Assembly: GCA_030068145.1 (NCBI GenBank)
Contig: JAPJBO010000442.1
Span: 119,844-183,843 of the forward strand
Length of the DNA stretch: 64,000 bases
Reading direction: 5' to 3'
DNA from: Diplonema papillatum
Lineage: Eukaryota; Euglenozoa; Diplonemea; Diplonemida; Diplonemidae
The notes beneath the pieces were generated by a model. The model saw only the letters and a list, made by a program, of their open reading frames with translations. It did not search any database and was not told where the DNA came from. Within the stretch, counting starts at the first letter, position 1, and each line of letters starts with the position of its first letter. This document shows positions 31,908-43,343 of the stretch, in pieces. The translations under genes and the position numbers were made by a program.

Positions 31908-34446
31908 GTGCGGCTTGTGGGTTTGACACCCTAAGCCTCGCACACGTGTTAGACTCCTTGGTCCGTGTTTCAAGACGGGTAGTGATAAGCCTTTGTTTGG
32001 GCCACCCGAACCTTCCAAAATGGGGGCTCCGCCCCCCGGCAAACGGTACGGTACATTCAGGTGGAGAAAGAGTTTGTACTTCTCAGTCCGTTTGTCGCGT
32101 TAAACATACCCACCAACGTACTGGTGGCACTGTTTGCCACCTGTGTGACCCTCGCCCGCTCCCCCGGGTGCACATTCCTGAAGAATGAACAACAGCCCAT
32201 TTCAAATTCATCCACAACTCAGATACTGTGTGCTGGTAAATCATTGGCACGAGTAGATGCAGACCGGATATCACACGGAACAAGGCACTTGTGTCAACTC
32301 GGAAAGAATCTGTCACGAACTCCGGGCTACTTCTGAGCCTCGACTCTCTCACTCGGCTCAGCTCCCGCGGCAGCCCCAGTTCTGCCAGCCAGCCCACCAT
32401 GCCCAGCGGCGACCCACCGATGCCCAGCCCCTGACCGCCAGCCCAGCCCTTGATCGCCAGCCAGCTTCGTGGCACAGCGGCCTAACCCACGCCTCCACCG
32501 GACCCCCACGACCTTTTTCATCGAAGGTACTTTTTTTTTATTTTTGAGCCGCCCGGATTTCCAAATTCCGTCAGCTGACGGATTTTGGAATGGGAAGCTA
32601 ATGCCCTGTGTTTGTTGTGGTTCCGACGATCCTGTATGGACGTACGGATTGGTGTCTTTCGACGCCGTTTATAATCGGGAGTGGGCTGGCGTTACGCACG
32701 CTCCGATACTGAGCCAAGAGGTCATGGGGTCAAGGGCGGCATGTCTGACAGGCGGAAACCCGCACTCAACTTCTCTTGTGCCTAGCGTCTTGTGTACGTA
32801 AAAGAAAGCGGCGAGAAGACACTCGAACTCGACCTTCGGTTCGAAGAACGTGCGTCGGGGGGGCTTAGAAAACGAATCCTGGAGACGGGGGAAGGGTAAG
32901 CGGCGTTTGAAAACAGCAGAAACAAAAAAAAAAAAACAAATAGAATTGAGACGCAACCCCCCGTCGGGCCACATGAGACACAGCATACACCAGGAACATC
33001 TTGCCACGACGATCTAGGTTGAGTGAACCTTTTTGATCGTATGAGAGAGAAAGCGAGAGAGACGACTGTCTTCGTTTTCTTCAGACAGGTGTTCCACGTG
33101 TTTCGGAGAGCAGCCGGTGGCAAACGTTGAGACAGCGCACATGACGTCCCTGGGCAGCTAAAGCAACACGAAAAGGAGGTGCCGGTCCTGCGTGGATTCG
33201 GTCGCTCCCCCCTTGCTGGTTTGCCCAGTTTTTCGCCCACAGATTGGTGAGGCCTTGGCAACTATTTCTTGCAGGGGGGTGGCTAGGAGAGTTCTGCTCC
33301 CGGGTACGTTTCCGAAGTAGGGGGCTTGCACCGACAAACGAGAAGCAACGGACGATCATCATCACCTGAGTAGGGATAGTGATGGTGATGAGGCAAGATA
33401 TTCTTGATCGTCGCGGAAAAGACGGCTCAAACCTCTGGGGGTCCTGGATCTCCACTTTCCTGTTGGCTTCGTTAAACTTTTCATGTGCAAAACCCCGTTG
33501 CTTCGGAACTGTTCATTTCAGTACAATGACTGTGCCATGAAGAAACGGTGAAGAAAGGAATCGAAGCAAAGCGAGAGAGAGAGGGGGGGGGGGTGCGCGT
33601 GGGGCGGTAAAAGAAAAAGGGGGGGTGTTGTAAAAAAAAAAAGAATCGCGTTACGAACGGATCATTGGTAGTCATTGTCGCTCTATATTTTCGACGCTTC
33701 TGTCCCCACCCTCTCCCCTCAGCCGAGCACTCGCTGAGAGGTAAGTTCTTCTGGAGATTTCGACAAATCCGGGGGGGAAACACAAAATTCCAAAGCAACC
33801 ACTGATCAGGCTCGCTCGTTCTTGATGAACCGAGCTGGGCACAACTGGCGTCGAGTGGAATGGGGTATCCACAGAGGGTGAGAGTCCCGTATTTCCTCGA
33901 CGAGCCATGTTGGTTAACTCCTTGCTAGCACGAGTCGCTCAGTTTGGGAATGCTGTGCTAATCGGCAGGTATCCCTCTGCTAAGGCTAAATATCTCCCGG
34001 GCAACATTGGTTGGTGGAGTGATTCGCCAGGTTGATCCTGTACGAACGAGTTCTCGAACCTAAACTTGATGGGCGCCTCGTGGTAGAGGTGTCTCTTGGC
34101 TCACCCGAGACACGCGCGTTCAGTTGGGTTGGGTGGTGAAACCTTTTTAGATGCAGACTTCGAGTCCGGCGACTTGAGCTGTAAAAAAAAAAGGCGACAC
34201 TTCTTTTGGAACAGTGTAATGGGTGCGCTCCGGCTGCCATTCCCGGCAAGAGAAAGAAACAGGAAAAGCACTACGCAGAAGCAAAAAAAACAGAGGAAAA
34301 GGGAGTAACCCCGTGTTTGAAGCGTTGCAATGCGGTTGCCTCTCTCCGCGGCTCTCCGGGGGGCGGTGGCTTTCTGCAGATTGTTCGCGTCTCAATTTGG
34401 CAGATTGACCTCTCCTCTTTGGGTGCATCCCGGGGCCTCGCTTGTA
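31908..34446. other. Intergenic, no supported gene
   Basis: No convincing coding sequence. It holds A/T and G homopolymers (for example poly-G near 33582-33592) and GA-rich tracts. Confidence 0.4.
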
Positions 34447-34512
34447 CCGCACTTAGTTTTGGTGTTCAGGCAGTACTGCCTGCCTCTCATGCCCGATTGA
34501 TGCTAGCATCAA
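34447..34512. repeat. Dispersed repeat F, copy 2
   Basis: Resembles 49995-50062 closely and 2478-2548 more weakly. Two small palindromes, AGGCAGTACTGCCT and TTGATGCTAGCATCAA, lie inside, suggesting a structured RNA or a small inverted-repeat element. Confidence 0.45.
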
Positions 34513-34594
34513 ACGTTGCATTTGGAGGGTGCGGTCTATCTAAAGGTCGGTGCGGGTGGTCGAAAGCGGGTTTGAAACGAAGGCGGTGGGCCTT

Positions 34595-35695
34595 CTAGTA
34601 CTGACCCCTGCCGCCACGGCCGTAGCCGCCGGAGTTGCCCCGGCCGCCGCCTCTGCCGGTGATGGCGCCTCTGCCCATCGGCATCGCCGCGAAGCTGTCG
34701 GGGGGTCGCACAGCAGGTCCCGAGACGTTGACGGCCAGTGACCGGGTCTCCTTCTCGTCCTTCTTCTCGCCCATGTCGTAGAAGACTTGCTTCCCGCTAA
34801 GGAGGTAGCCTCCCCCGAGGACGCTGCAGTGCACGTACACTTCGTCGTCCTCCGACCCGCCTTCCGGCTGCACAAACCCGTACCCCTTCGGGTGGATCCA
34901 CTTCTTCACGGTGCCGACCTTCTTGCCAACTCCGAGAACTGCCTCTCCGGACACGTTGGTTGCGATCTTTCTGCCGGACTTGTGCTCCACGTCCTCGACG
35001 TCGAAGTTCACCTTCTTACCGACTTCCAGGTTGCCTCCACCGAAAGACGAGGCGTGGACGTACACATCCTGCAAAAAAAGAGATTATTTCGTTTATGACC
35101 GGCCGATTCGATCAAAAAAAAAGCCCGAGTCGGTTAGAAAAGGCTGTTTCACCGGAGAAGGTCCAGGTGAGAGTCCTTTTTCTTCATTTTGGTATTGGCT
35201 GTTCTCTTCTTCGATTTCGGTGGCACCTGCCTTCTGGTCCAAGAGGATTCAATCATCTTGCTACATGGTGTGCGAACACGCTCATTCTCATTTGCTTGGA
35301 ATGCAAGTGAATAAAGGCGAACCACCATAGGTGAGCAGTGCCCACTGTGAGATAATTAGCGGGTGTGTCCTCCCCCCCCAACACACCTTCTTGTCTTCGG
35401 TACCCTCGGGCTCGATGAAGCCGAGAGAGTTGCCGACTGACCACTTCTTGACGGTGCCGGTAAGCTTGCCTTTGCCCTTGGGCTTCGGCACGACGCCTGC
35501 GCCTTTCACGTTCGTGGCGATCAGCTTCTTGTCTTTTCTGTCGCTTTCTTCGAGATCGAATGAGACGGCGGCGCCCGCCTTCAAAGTCCCACCCTTAATG
35601 GTCGACGTGTGCACGAACCCGCTCTTGCCGTCCTCGGTCTCAACGAAGCCGAACCCCTTCGCGAGGTTCCATGAGCTGACCTTTCCGTTGACCAT
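34595..35695 (-). CDS. Three-domain cold-shock protein with RGG tail (array gene 1)
   Basis: RNA-binding protein of 260 residues. Exon 1 is 35695-35387 (103 codons from ATG), exon 2 is 35068-34595; donor AAG|GTGTGT, acceptor TTTTTTTGCAG, phase 0. Cold-shock domain 1 has RNP1-like KGFGFV and RNP2-like FVHT; domain 2 (KKWSVGNSLGFIEPE) has a degenerate RNP1 and is split by the intron before VYVHASSFGGG; domain 3 has HPKGYGFV and VYVHCS. The tail GRGGGRGNSGGYGRGG is RGG/Gly-rich, typical of RNA-binding and condensate-forming proteins. Closest to the gene at 39098-40721. Its 5' leader is duplicated near 8.5 kb. Confidence 0.92.
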
Positions 35696-35699
35696 GGCT

Positions 35700-35845
35700 G
35701 TATCGGCTTTTTTTTTTTGTATAAGCACCTGCTTTGTAGGAAATACTTGAGGCTGCCAGCTGCAAAAGATCAAAGGAGGTGAATGTGCTGTAGCCCACAC
35801 GAAACACAGGTGAATCTGGGTTTAGTGGCGGGTGCAAACGTTCCT
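35700..35845 (-). promoter_or_regulatory. 5' leader of cold-shock gene 1, duplicated at 8.5 kb
   Basis: Directly upstream of the ATG. Contains a pyrimidine tract ending TTTTGCAG (a possible 3' splice acceptor of a 5'UTR intron) and a run of about 11 A before GCCGATACAGCCATGG. Almost identical to 8495-8645 on the other strand. Confidence 0.55.
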
Positions 35846-36359
35846 GTTGTCAAAGCGGAAGGTTGTCACCCCGCGGCAATTCGTGGGGGCTTGTTTTGTG
35901 TTTCCACCCGCAGGGGGTGTTTCCCGGGATTGGGGGGTTCCGTAGGCGGGGGGTGGGCGGTGGTGAAGCTTCGTTGGGGTGTGCACGTTCCTTTTAAGGT
36001 GTTGCCACCCCGGTGTTAACCATCCGCTCAGTGTGCTTGCCGGGTCTTCAAGCGCCCTGATCATTGGCGGCACCCTGCAGTTGGTGCAACGAGCGGCGCG
36101 CAACCAGGCTGTGGTCGGATCTGGTTCGCGCAAAATAGAGCCGGACTATACCCAAGACTTCATCCGGCTGATTTCGATGGGTGTCGGTATGGGCGAGACG
36201 GCCCACACCAACGGCTACTCAAGAGTCTATGACCCCCATTGACCGAAACGGTCAAACGGTTGTTTATTCTGCGGCATACCGGGTAACCCCCCAAAAATGG
36301 GGCTGGGTGTCCCAGGTTTTATCCGGTTCGGCATTTTTTTTTTGTAACCCGGAAAAAAT

Positions 36360-36455
36360 GCTTGACGTACGACCCCCGTGGACTAAGCGGAGAGTGTGGG
36401 ACTACGTTCGTGGAGCTATGGTGGCCGAACGCTACCCACAAAAACAACCGGTCCG
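36360..36455. repeat. 100-bp dispersed sequence J, copy 1
   Basis: From ATGCTTGACGTACGACCCCC to the end of ACGCTACCCAC it matches 60247-60345 with only a few changes, although flanking DNA is unrelated apart from short A-rich and CAACCGG stretches. Strong conservation over exactly this length suggests an RNA gene or a small recent repeat. GTCCCAGGTTTTAYCCGG words flank it at 36309 and 36632. Confidence 0.55.
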
Positions 36456-36675
36456 GCATTTTTTTTTTTTTTTCGGGTTTGCGACTTTGCGTACTTCGCG
36501 GAATATCACGACCTGGTGCTTGCCCGCGCCTTCGGGGGGCTCAATACTCAGCTCGACCCCTAGATGCCGCGGCTGCAGGACCACCACTGGTGCCAGTCAG
36601 TCAGGTGACTACCTGGGACACCCCCCGGGTGTCCCAGGTTTTACCCGGTCTGTCATTTACCCGTTCCAGCTTTAG

Positions 36676-39097
36676 TTCAGTTCAACATTATTCCAATTAC
36701 GGTACATAACTTTCATTACCAACACGTGCTCTGTACCACGAGGCATTACCCCCGGAGACTGGAACAGCCCACGACACTGAGCGAGAGAGAAGGAGAAGGT
36801 GGCTTCGTAATACTCGAGCAGGCGTGGAACGGGGTGGGACTCGCTGGAAAGTGGAAGAGATAAGGAAACGATCTGCAAAGAAAAAAAACGAAAGCAGAAG
36901 AAAAAATAGGCAGAACAGGAAGGAAGGAAGAACACTCTCGCCAAATAAAGAAAGGAAACGTCACGCTGTGGCTTTTGCATCGGCTTGAGGAGTGGAGGGG
37001 GGGGGGGGGGGCGGGAAGGTTCGAGCGGATGATCCAGGGCAGGGCCTCTGTCGAGACCAACCCTTTTTGGCGCATGCATGACTCTAACGCTTCGTTGTCC
37101 GCCACTGCTTGTTCCCCGAGACCGTGCAACGTTGTGTTTACACTCGCCTTTCTTGTGCAGACGCCGTACACTATGACCGCACCGGTCGTCGGTTTCCTTT
37201 AATCTAGTACGGCCGAAGGCGTGTAGGAGCTTGGAATGGTATGTGCTCACCGCACTGTGAGCATGTTTCGGTCCTCTAAGCCACTCTAGCCTTTGGGCAA
37301 GAGGCGAGGGAGATGCAGGTACAGTTCACAACACAAAAAAGGTCCGATCGCGAGCGGCAAAGGCGTGCACTTCAAGAAAAAAAAAGAGCAGCGGGAAAGG
37401 TGGGGAGCAGGAAGGCAGGAGGGAACGAAGGAGAGAGACGAGAAAAAGGTAACAAGGCGCAAACCCTCTCGCGCTGGGATACGTTGTGCAATGCTTTGCC
37501 CGTGCTGCACATGTGGTCTGTGGTAATTCTCTTGGTTTCGCGCACCGCACGCAGTTTTCGCAGGGTTGAGCTCCATGCAGGTTCCTGTGAGGCGTGAACT
37601 TCTTGAAAGAAGAAATAAGAAAGCTCTCAGAAAGTCTGCCGTCGTCGGCAGTGAAACGGTCGGAAACATGGTGCGTTGTGGGTTTACGTTCGCAGGTCTT
37701 TTTTTAGAGTGAAAGTTCGCGTTGTGCTGGTGTCTGAACTCTTTTTCCACTTTTTTTTTATTTTCTGAATGCTGACGTCGAATTTCTTTTTCCTGTGTTC
37801 TCTGCTACGTGAGTTCGGACGGCACCCACACGGGCTTCAAACCATCCTTCCTTTCTTCCTGCTTTCTGTTCACCGCAGTCTTCATCGCCTTGAAGACGCG
37901 AACTGAACGATTCGTGTGCAGTGACTGAGTGTGCGCGTGTGGGTGTGTGCGTGTGCAGGTGTGTGTGTGTGTGTGAATACCGCATAGAATTGATGAAGCC
38001 GGTGCCAAACGACGCACTAAACTTCGTCAGTGCCGGAAGAAAATAGTTGTAGGTACGAGGCTTTTGTACGAAGCTTTTTCACACTCCTCTCCTTTCTCCT
38101 TTCGCAAAAAAAAAGAGACACATTGTCTCATAGTGGTAGATGAAGTGTGCTGACTTGGTCAGTCGCCACCCCCCGAAACTAATTCGGTCTTCGGGGTTTA
38201 CCTTTGTTTCTTACTTTTAGATTTCAGTCAGATTTGTATCAAAGTGTGAAAGGAAACGAAGAAGGTGGGGATAAGAAAAGGCACGAGTATTGGTTCGTGT
38301 TTGGTAGTCCGGGCTGTGAGCAAAAATCGGGCTACCAACGGCAGTAAAATGAAAGGACACTGAAACGAGAAGGGCGTATCAAATCTGGTCTCTTCCCGTG
38401 GGAAAATCAGTGGAGCCTGTAGTCCACTTTGATGTTTCGATACTCAGTTGTTCGCTCTGCAAGCTGATTTGGTACTACGATCGGCTCCATTGATTCCCAC
38501 ACGAGCACATGGCTTTAAAAAAAAGAGCGGAGACCGGAATAAGAAGAATAATGGAAGAGCAACCAGTTGAAGACAAGTTGTGTTGGAGTATATTATTTCG
38601 CCACTGCGCCAGAACTGAGCCGGTAAGAGGAGAAAAAAGCACTCGGCCCCCAAGCAATTTGTTTAATAATGTCGACACAATTTCAGCACGTCCCCTTAAA
38701 TTGGTCCGCAGCGTTCTTTGTGGAAACAATCTTCAACCGAAATTCTGGCTTTCAGGGACGAAGGGAAAAGGGAGAGGGGGGCGGCATGGGGGTGTTGCGG
38801 GTGCGAAGTCTTTTGCCACTGGGACTGGTCAGTCGTGTTGTGCCCGAGTTCATGTGTGGCGAGGAACACTTGGACTGACACGAACTTTCAACGTATATGC
38901 GTGTGTTCTGGAGGTATAGTGGGCTGCGTCTAAACGAAAAGGCCCACATGTGTGGACGTGGCGTGCGGTTTTGTTGGTGGGTCTTTGTGCAGCCGTGTGG
39001 GTTCGCGTTCTTTCCTTTGGGTTTCGCAGTTTCCTTAGCCTATTCTTCTCAGGGCCAGAGGTTGGGGCTAAAGGAGAAACTCCTCTTTTGTGCGCCT
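36676..39097. other. Spacer between cold-shock genes 1 and 2
   Basis: No supported gene. Purine and pyrimidine tracts, a poly-G run near 37000-37011 and a (GT)n microsatellite near 37930-37975. Confidence 0.4.
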
Positions 39098-40721
39098 TTA
39101 CTTCTTACCCTTTCCGCCCTTTCCGCCTTTGCCACCGCCGAAGCCCTTGCCGCCACGACCGTAGCCCCCTCGGCCTCCACCTCTCCCGCCGACGAAGCCA
39201 CCTCTGCCAAAGCCGCCGACGTGGGTTGTCACGTCTGCGGGTCTAACTGCGGGGCCTGAGAGGTTCACTGCGTGGGTCCTCTTCTTCTCGTCGTTCTCCC
39301 TCTCCTCCAGGTCGAAGAACACTTGCCTGCCGGCGATGAGGTACCCTCCTCCGAGCTCGGAGCAGTGCACGTAGATCTCGTTCTCGTCGCCCTCCTCCTT
39401 CGTCGGCTTGCCATCCTCCTCGATGAACCCGAAGCCCTTGGAAAAGATCCATTTCTTTGCGGTTCCCTTCTTGGAGCCAACACCTCGGACGGCTTCTCCG
39501 GAAACGTTGGTCGCCACCTGTCTACCCGACTTGTGCTCGACATCCTGGACGTCGAAGTTGACCGTCTTGCCGACCGTCAGGTTTCCGCCACCGAAGGCAG
39601 AAGAGTGAACGTAGACGTCCTGTAGAAAGTGAGACGGGTGGAATGTTACGCGAGGGGTCATCTGTGAAGAGGCGTCATGGACGAACTTCTACTGATGAGC
39701 AACGTCAGGTCTCGAGCCAAAAATAGGATTAAAAATAGGATTCTCGAGTGTACACGTATCGACAGTTTTTAGCGTTAAAGTTCGCTTGAACGTTTTATTT
39801 GGTAAAACAGCTACAAGGATACAGAATAGACGGCAATTCTGGCGACTTGAACTACGTATTCTTTAAAGGCGGCGTAATTCTGGCGGATCAGGTTTGCCGA
39901 TTTTAGGCCTTTTTCGATGTATGTATTGCCAAGGAGCTGGAGGAGATTATGCTAGCGGGCAAGCTGGTCAACCTTCAGCGGTTCTGGTTCGCCAATCGAT
40001 GTCTCTTTGCTGGGGGAGCCCGAAACCCGATTGTTTGGAGTCCGGCCGGTCTCGGATGATTTGCTGCCATGCAAAGTGCGCTGCTTTGCGCCAATTCGCT
40101 AGTTGGTTGATCGTGTGCGGCCTTTTACAAGCACAACAGGCCGTAGGAGATGGTGAGCACAGGGACGAAAAAGCCCTACCGCACTCCAAAACTTTACGAC
40201 CTGTTCCTTTGAATCAGCATCAAGCGTTCTCCCTGCTGTTTAGCACAGAGTCGGTGATGTCCTTGATCAACTGCTCCTCCTTTATACATTATGCGATTTG
40301 TGGCGGCGTTAATTGTGGCGTTTTAATGCTGGTGGACAGCAAAACCCGCTAGAACTACCGTCTAATCCTGTAACTGCCAGTGGAACACTTTGCGTATTTA
40401 GGGGCTACACACCTTGGCCTTTTCGTCTTCTCCATCCGGCTGGATGAAGCCGAGGGAGTTACCAACAGACCACTTCTTCACGGTTCCGGTAAGCTTTCCT
40501 TTGCCTTTGGGCTTCGGCACGACACCCGGTCCCTTCACATTCGTGGCAACGAGTTTTTCGCCCTTCTTCTCGCTTTCCTTCGTCTCGTATGTCACGTCGG
40601 CATCGACCTTGAGGGTCCCACCGTTGAGGTCCGTCGTGTGGACGAACGCTTTTTCGCCGTCTGCCTCCACGAAACCGAACCCCTTCGCCAGGTTCCAAGC
40701 GACCACCTTTCCTTTAACCAT
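39098..40721 (-). CDS. Three-domain cold-shock protein with G/K/RG tail (array gene 2)
   Basis: 276 residues. Exon 1 is 40721-40413 (103 codons, exactly the length of gene 1 exon 1), exon 2 is about 39619-39098; donor AAG|GTGTGT, acceptor CTACAG, phase 0, at the same place in domain 2. Domain 1 RNP1 KGFGFV and RNP2 FVHT; domain 2 again NSLGFI then VYVHSSAFGGG; domain 3 SKGFGFI and IYVHCS. The tail has GGRGGGRGGYGRGG then GGKGGKGGKGKK. The open frame extends upstream of the chosen Met without another ATG; this Met aligns with gene 1. The intron is about 790 nt. Likely RNA chaperone or translational regulator by family; no specific target can be inferred. Confidence 0.92.
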
Positions 40722-42245
40722 TTTCGGCTTGTTGTTCTTTCCTTCCGCTTTTTTTACCTTCCCCTCCTTCGGCGGTCGCTGATCACTACTCAATCATGTG
40801 TAGAGGGTATTCGCGAGAAAATCTCGCAATCACTGCCGATCCGAGCAAAACGAAAGCAGCCTGCAGGCAAGCTCAACCGAATCAGCAATCGAGGCTTGGA
40901 CAATCCGTAGAGGGAATTGCACACACTGCGGAAGGAGTCTGGGTACTGATAGTCCGCGATAGACTGTGTGGATTTGACATCACGCTGCTCTCTCGCATTG
41001 ACTTCATTTGAAGCGAAGAGTTGGTGTCATCTCGCCCGGTGGCTCGTGTAAAGGCCAGCGACAAAAATGTGGAACAGGTGTTAAAAAATAGCATGGAGTA
41101 GAATGGATGCTGCAAGCGAAGTAAGGGGGGAAGAAGAAGAAAGAAACAGAAGGAGACACCGTGAAAACATAGAAGAAAGGCGTAGGTGGGCAAGTGCATT
41201 TTCCTTCACGCGCGACGATCTCTGTTTGTGCTACCTTTTTGGTCTTCCAACCGTCGCCACCTTGCTCAGCCGCGCTTGTAGTTGAGTTTCAAACAAGGGG
41301 AATCAAGGGGCGCAGAGCGAAAGTGCTATGCTCGCGGAGCGTAAGACTTTCGCACTTTTCACTCCAGCTTTTGTTTTGCATGGCTTCGCATTTCTCCCGG
41401 GTGCCTCTTTAGGGGCACATTTCTCACGATTACTCTGTACGAGCTTCTGCTTTTCGCAGCTTCTTCACGACAAGATCTCGGGTCCGTTTGGATTCGTTTT
41501 TTTTCAGTGCGTGCCGGAACCCTCCCTGCCTCCTCTCTTTCTCCCTAACATGGCTCCGCAGTGCTCGCTTCGGCTTGAGCTTGGGACGATAGCACGGAAG
41601 AGACGGAGCTCGAGGGGAGGAGCGAGGTTGGATCGAGGGAGGGAGAGTTGCGCGGCGAGTCGTCGCGAGGGGACCCTCGCCAGCTCACCTGCGAACGGTA
41701 TCAGTGTTCCTTCGACAATACCCGCCGGCCAGGTGTGATCTTTCCTTTCGGATTTGCTTGCGCCGCTTCACCCACCAATCTCTCCTAATATTCTAATTCA
41801 TCAGTGACCGGGACAGTGTGCCGCAACACGGACTATTTGGATACCCTCCCGCCTGTAAGCACCCGGGCGGACCTGGGTCTAACGTACTGCTTTCATCGCA
41901 TAGGAGTGTCTTCCTGGTGCTGTACCACCATGCATTCAAGTGAGAGCACGTAAGATGTAGTGCTCCCAAATGCACGTGCGATGAACGAAAGCAAAACACG
42001 GCGGTTCGAATTCTCGTTTCGTTGGTGGGGTTCATCTCGACGGGTTCTCTTTTAACGACTGGGTTCAATTTTTTTTTAAGTTTTTACGTTGAAAACGAAA
42101 GACAGAAAGAGATGGTTGGTGTCCCGGGTGAAAGGAAATAGTGTCTCCGTGTTAATACTAAGAAGCAGAAAAGAACGAACATGGTGTAGGTTGAGAGAGA
42201 AAACAGAATTGGAGAAGTATAACCTCCCTTTCACCGCTCGCACAC
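40722..42245. other. Spacer between cold-shock genes 2 and 3, first part
   Basis: No supported gene. The upstream side of gene 2 should hold its promoter; nothing specific was recognised. Confidence 0.35.
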
Positions 42246-42448
42246 TTTCGTACCCCAGCCCATTTGCTGTTTTCGACATCACTTTCCAACGTAGGCTTTC
42301 CACAGTAAGCAGTGGATCGCTTGCACGAAGGAATCCCATTCCGGGAATATCCTGTGGCACGTTCGTTTTGAGAGGAACTCCTGACTTATCTTCGGGCTTT
42401 TTGTTGAAGGGGGCGTAAAGGGGCGGGAGCTCAGGAGGTTGCACTTTT
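42246..42448 (-). CDS. Candidate exon of an unrecognised gene
   Basis: Between an ACACAG acceptor (42449-42454) and an A|GTGTGC donor that matches this genome's donor style, a frame reads QPPELPPLYAPFNKKPEDKS and continues in a mixed, protein-like way to GLGYE. A possible first exon starts at ATG 42643 (MMAAQQLSKK). No family was recognised; chance is not excluded. Confidence 0.3.
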
Positions 42449-43343
42449 CTGTGTAGCCCGCAATTTTACACGCTGAACGAATTCCAAGAAACCCTCAATC
42501 CGAAGCCTGTCGTGACAACACTGAGAGATCAGGCCGGAAGGACAGGAATAAAGATATGCGAGTATGAACAGATGTGAGCCTATGTCGCTCATGTGTAGCA
42601 TCGAACTTCGTGGTTTCTTTGACAACTGTTGAGCTGCCATCATACAATGTGCAGATATACACGGTACCGTGTTATCAGGATGACGCTATCCTCGTCGGTT
42701 ACGAGTTGAATTGGCTCAACTGGGCAAGGGCTCGATGAACGTTGTGCTGCAGATTTCAGCCGGGGAATCAACGGCCAGCTTCCGTGCATCATAAAGTGGA
42801 TGTCTCGATTTTGCCGCGCTGCACCGAAACGAAGGGAACAGACGAATGCAAGTGTAAGTCTTCTTTTCCAAAGTTTCGCTTCGTTGCCAAGGCTTGATCC
42901 TCACTTCGACAATCCAGACGACACGCGCGAACTGCTAGAAGAAAGCCCGGATTGACGGCTGGTTCTGTTTCAAGCATTCCCTGCTGTACAATGAATAACT
43001 TGTAAAGTGTAGCTCAGAACTTTCATGATTCTCGGGGCCTCGTTGTTTTGTTGCCGCGACCTCGGCTCCGACCACTGTTGCGGAGACAAGCCATGTGCAC
43101 TTACCAGTGGGTCTCATAATTTGCTTGCTCAAAAGGTCGGTCAGTGACCCCATTTCATGTATGCATCGAGATGCCGTCGCATCAGAGGACACACACTGTT
43201 GTCGGTGTTTTTTTAGAAGTTTGGTGGACACTTTCAAATTTCTTAGGAGTATTTCTGCACTATGGATTGACCCCCGCACTCGTTCGGTTCATCGGTGTTT
43301 TCTTTTCCCGGCGGGCATCGGTAACATACACGAGCAACGCACA

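Noticed and set aside
36360-36455. 5S rRNA or U1 snRNA
   Set aside because: Short stretches recall 5S (minus strand) and the U1 3' stem-loop (plus strand), but helix order, Sm site and overall alignment fail.
40722-40793. N-terminal extension of cold-shock gene 2
   Set aside because: The upstream frame starts at TTG; the Met at 40721 aligns with gene 1.
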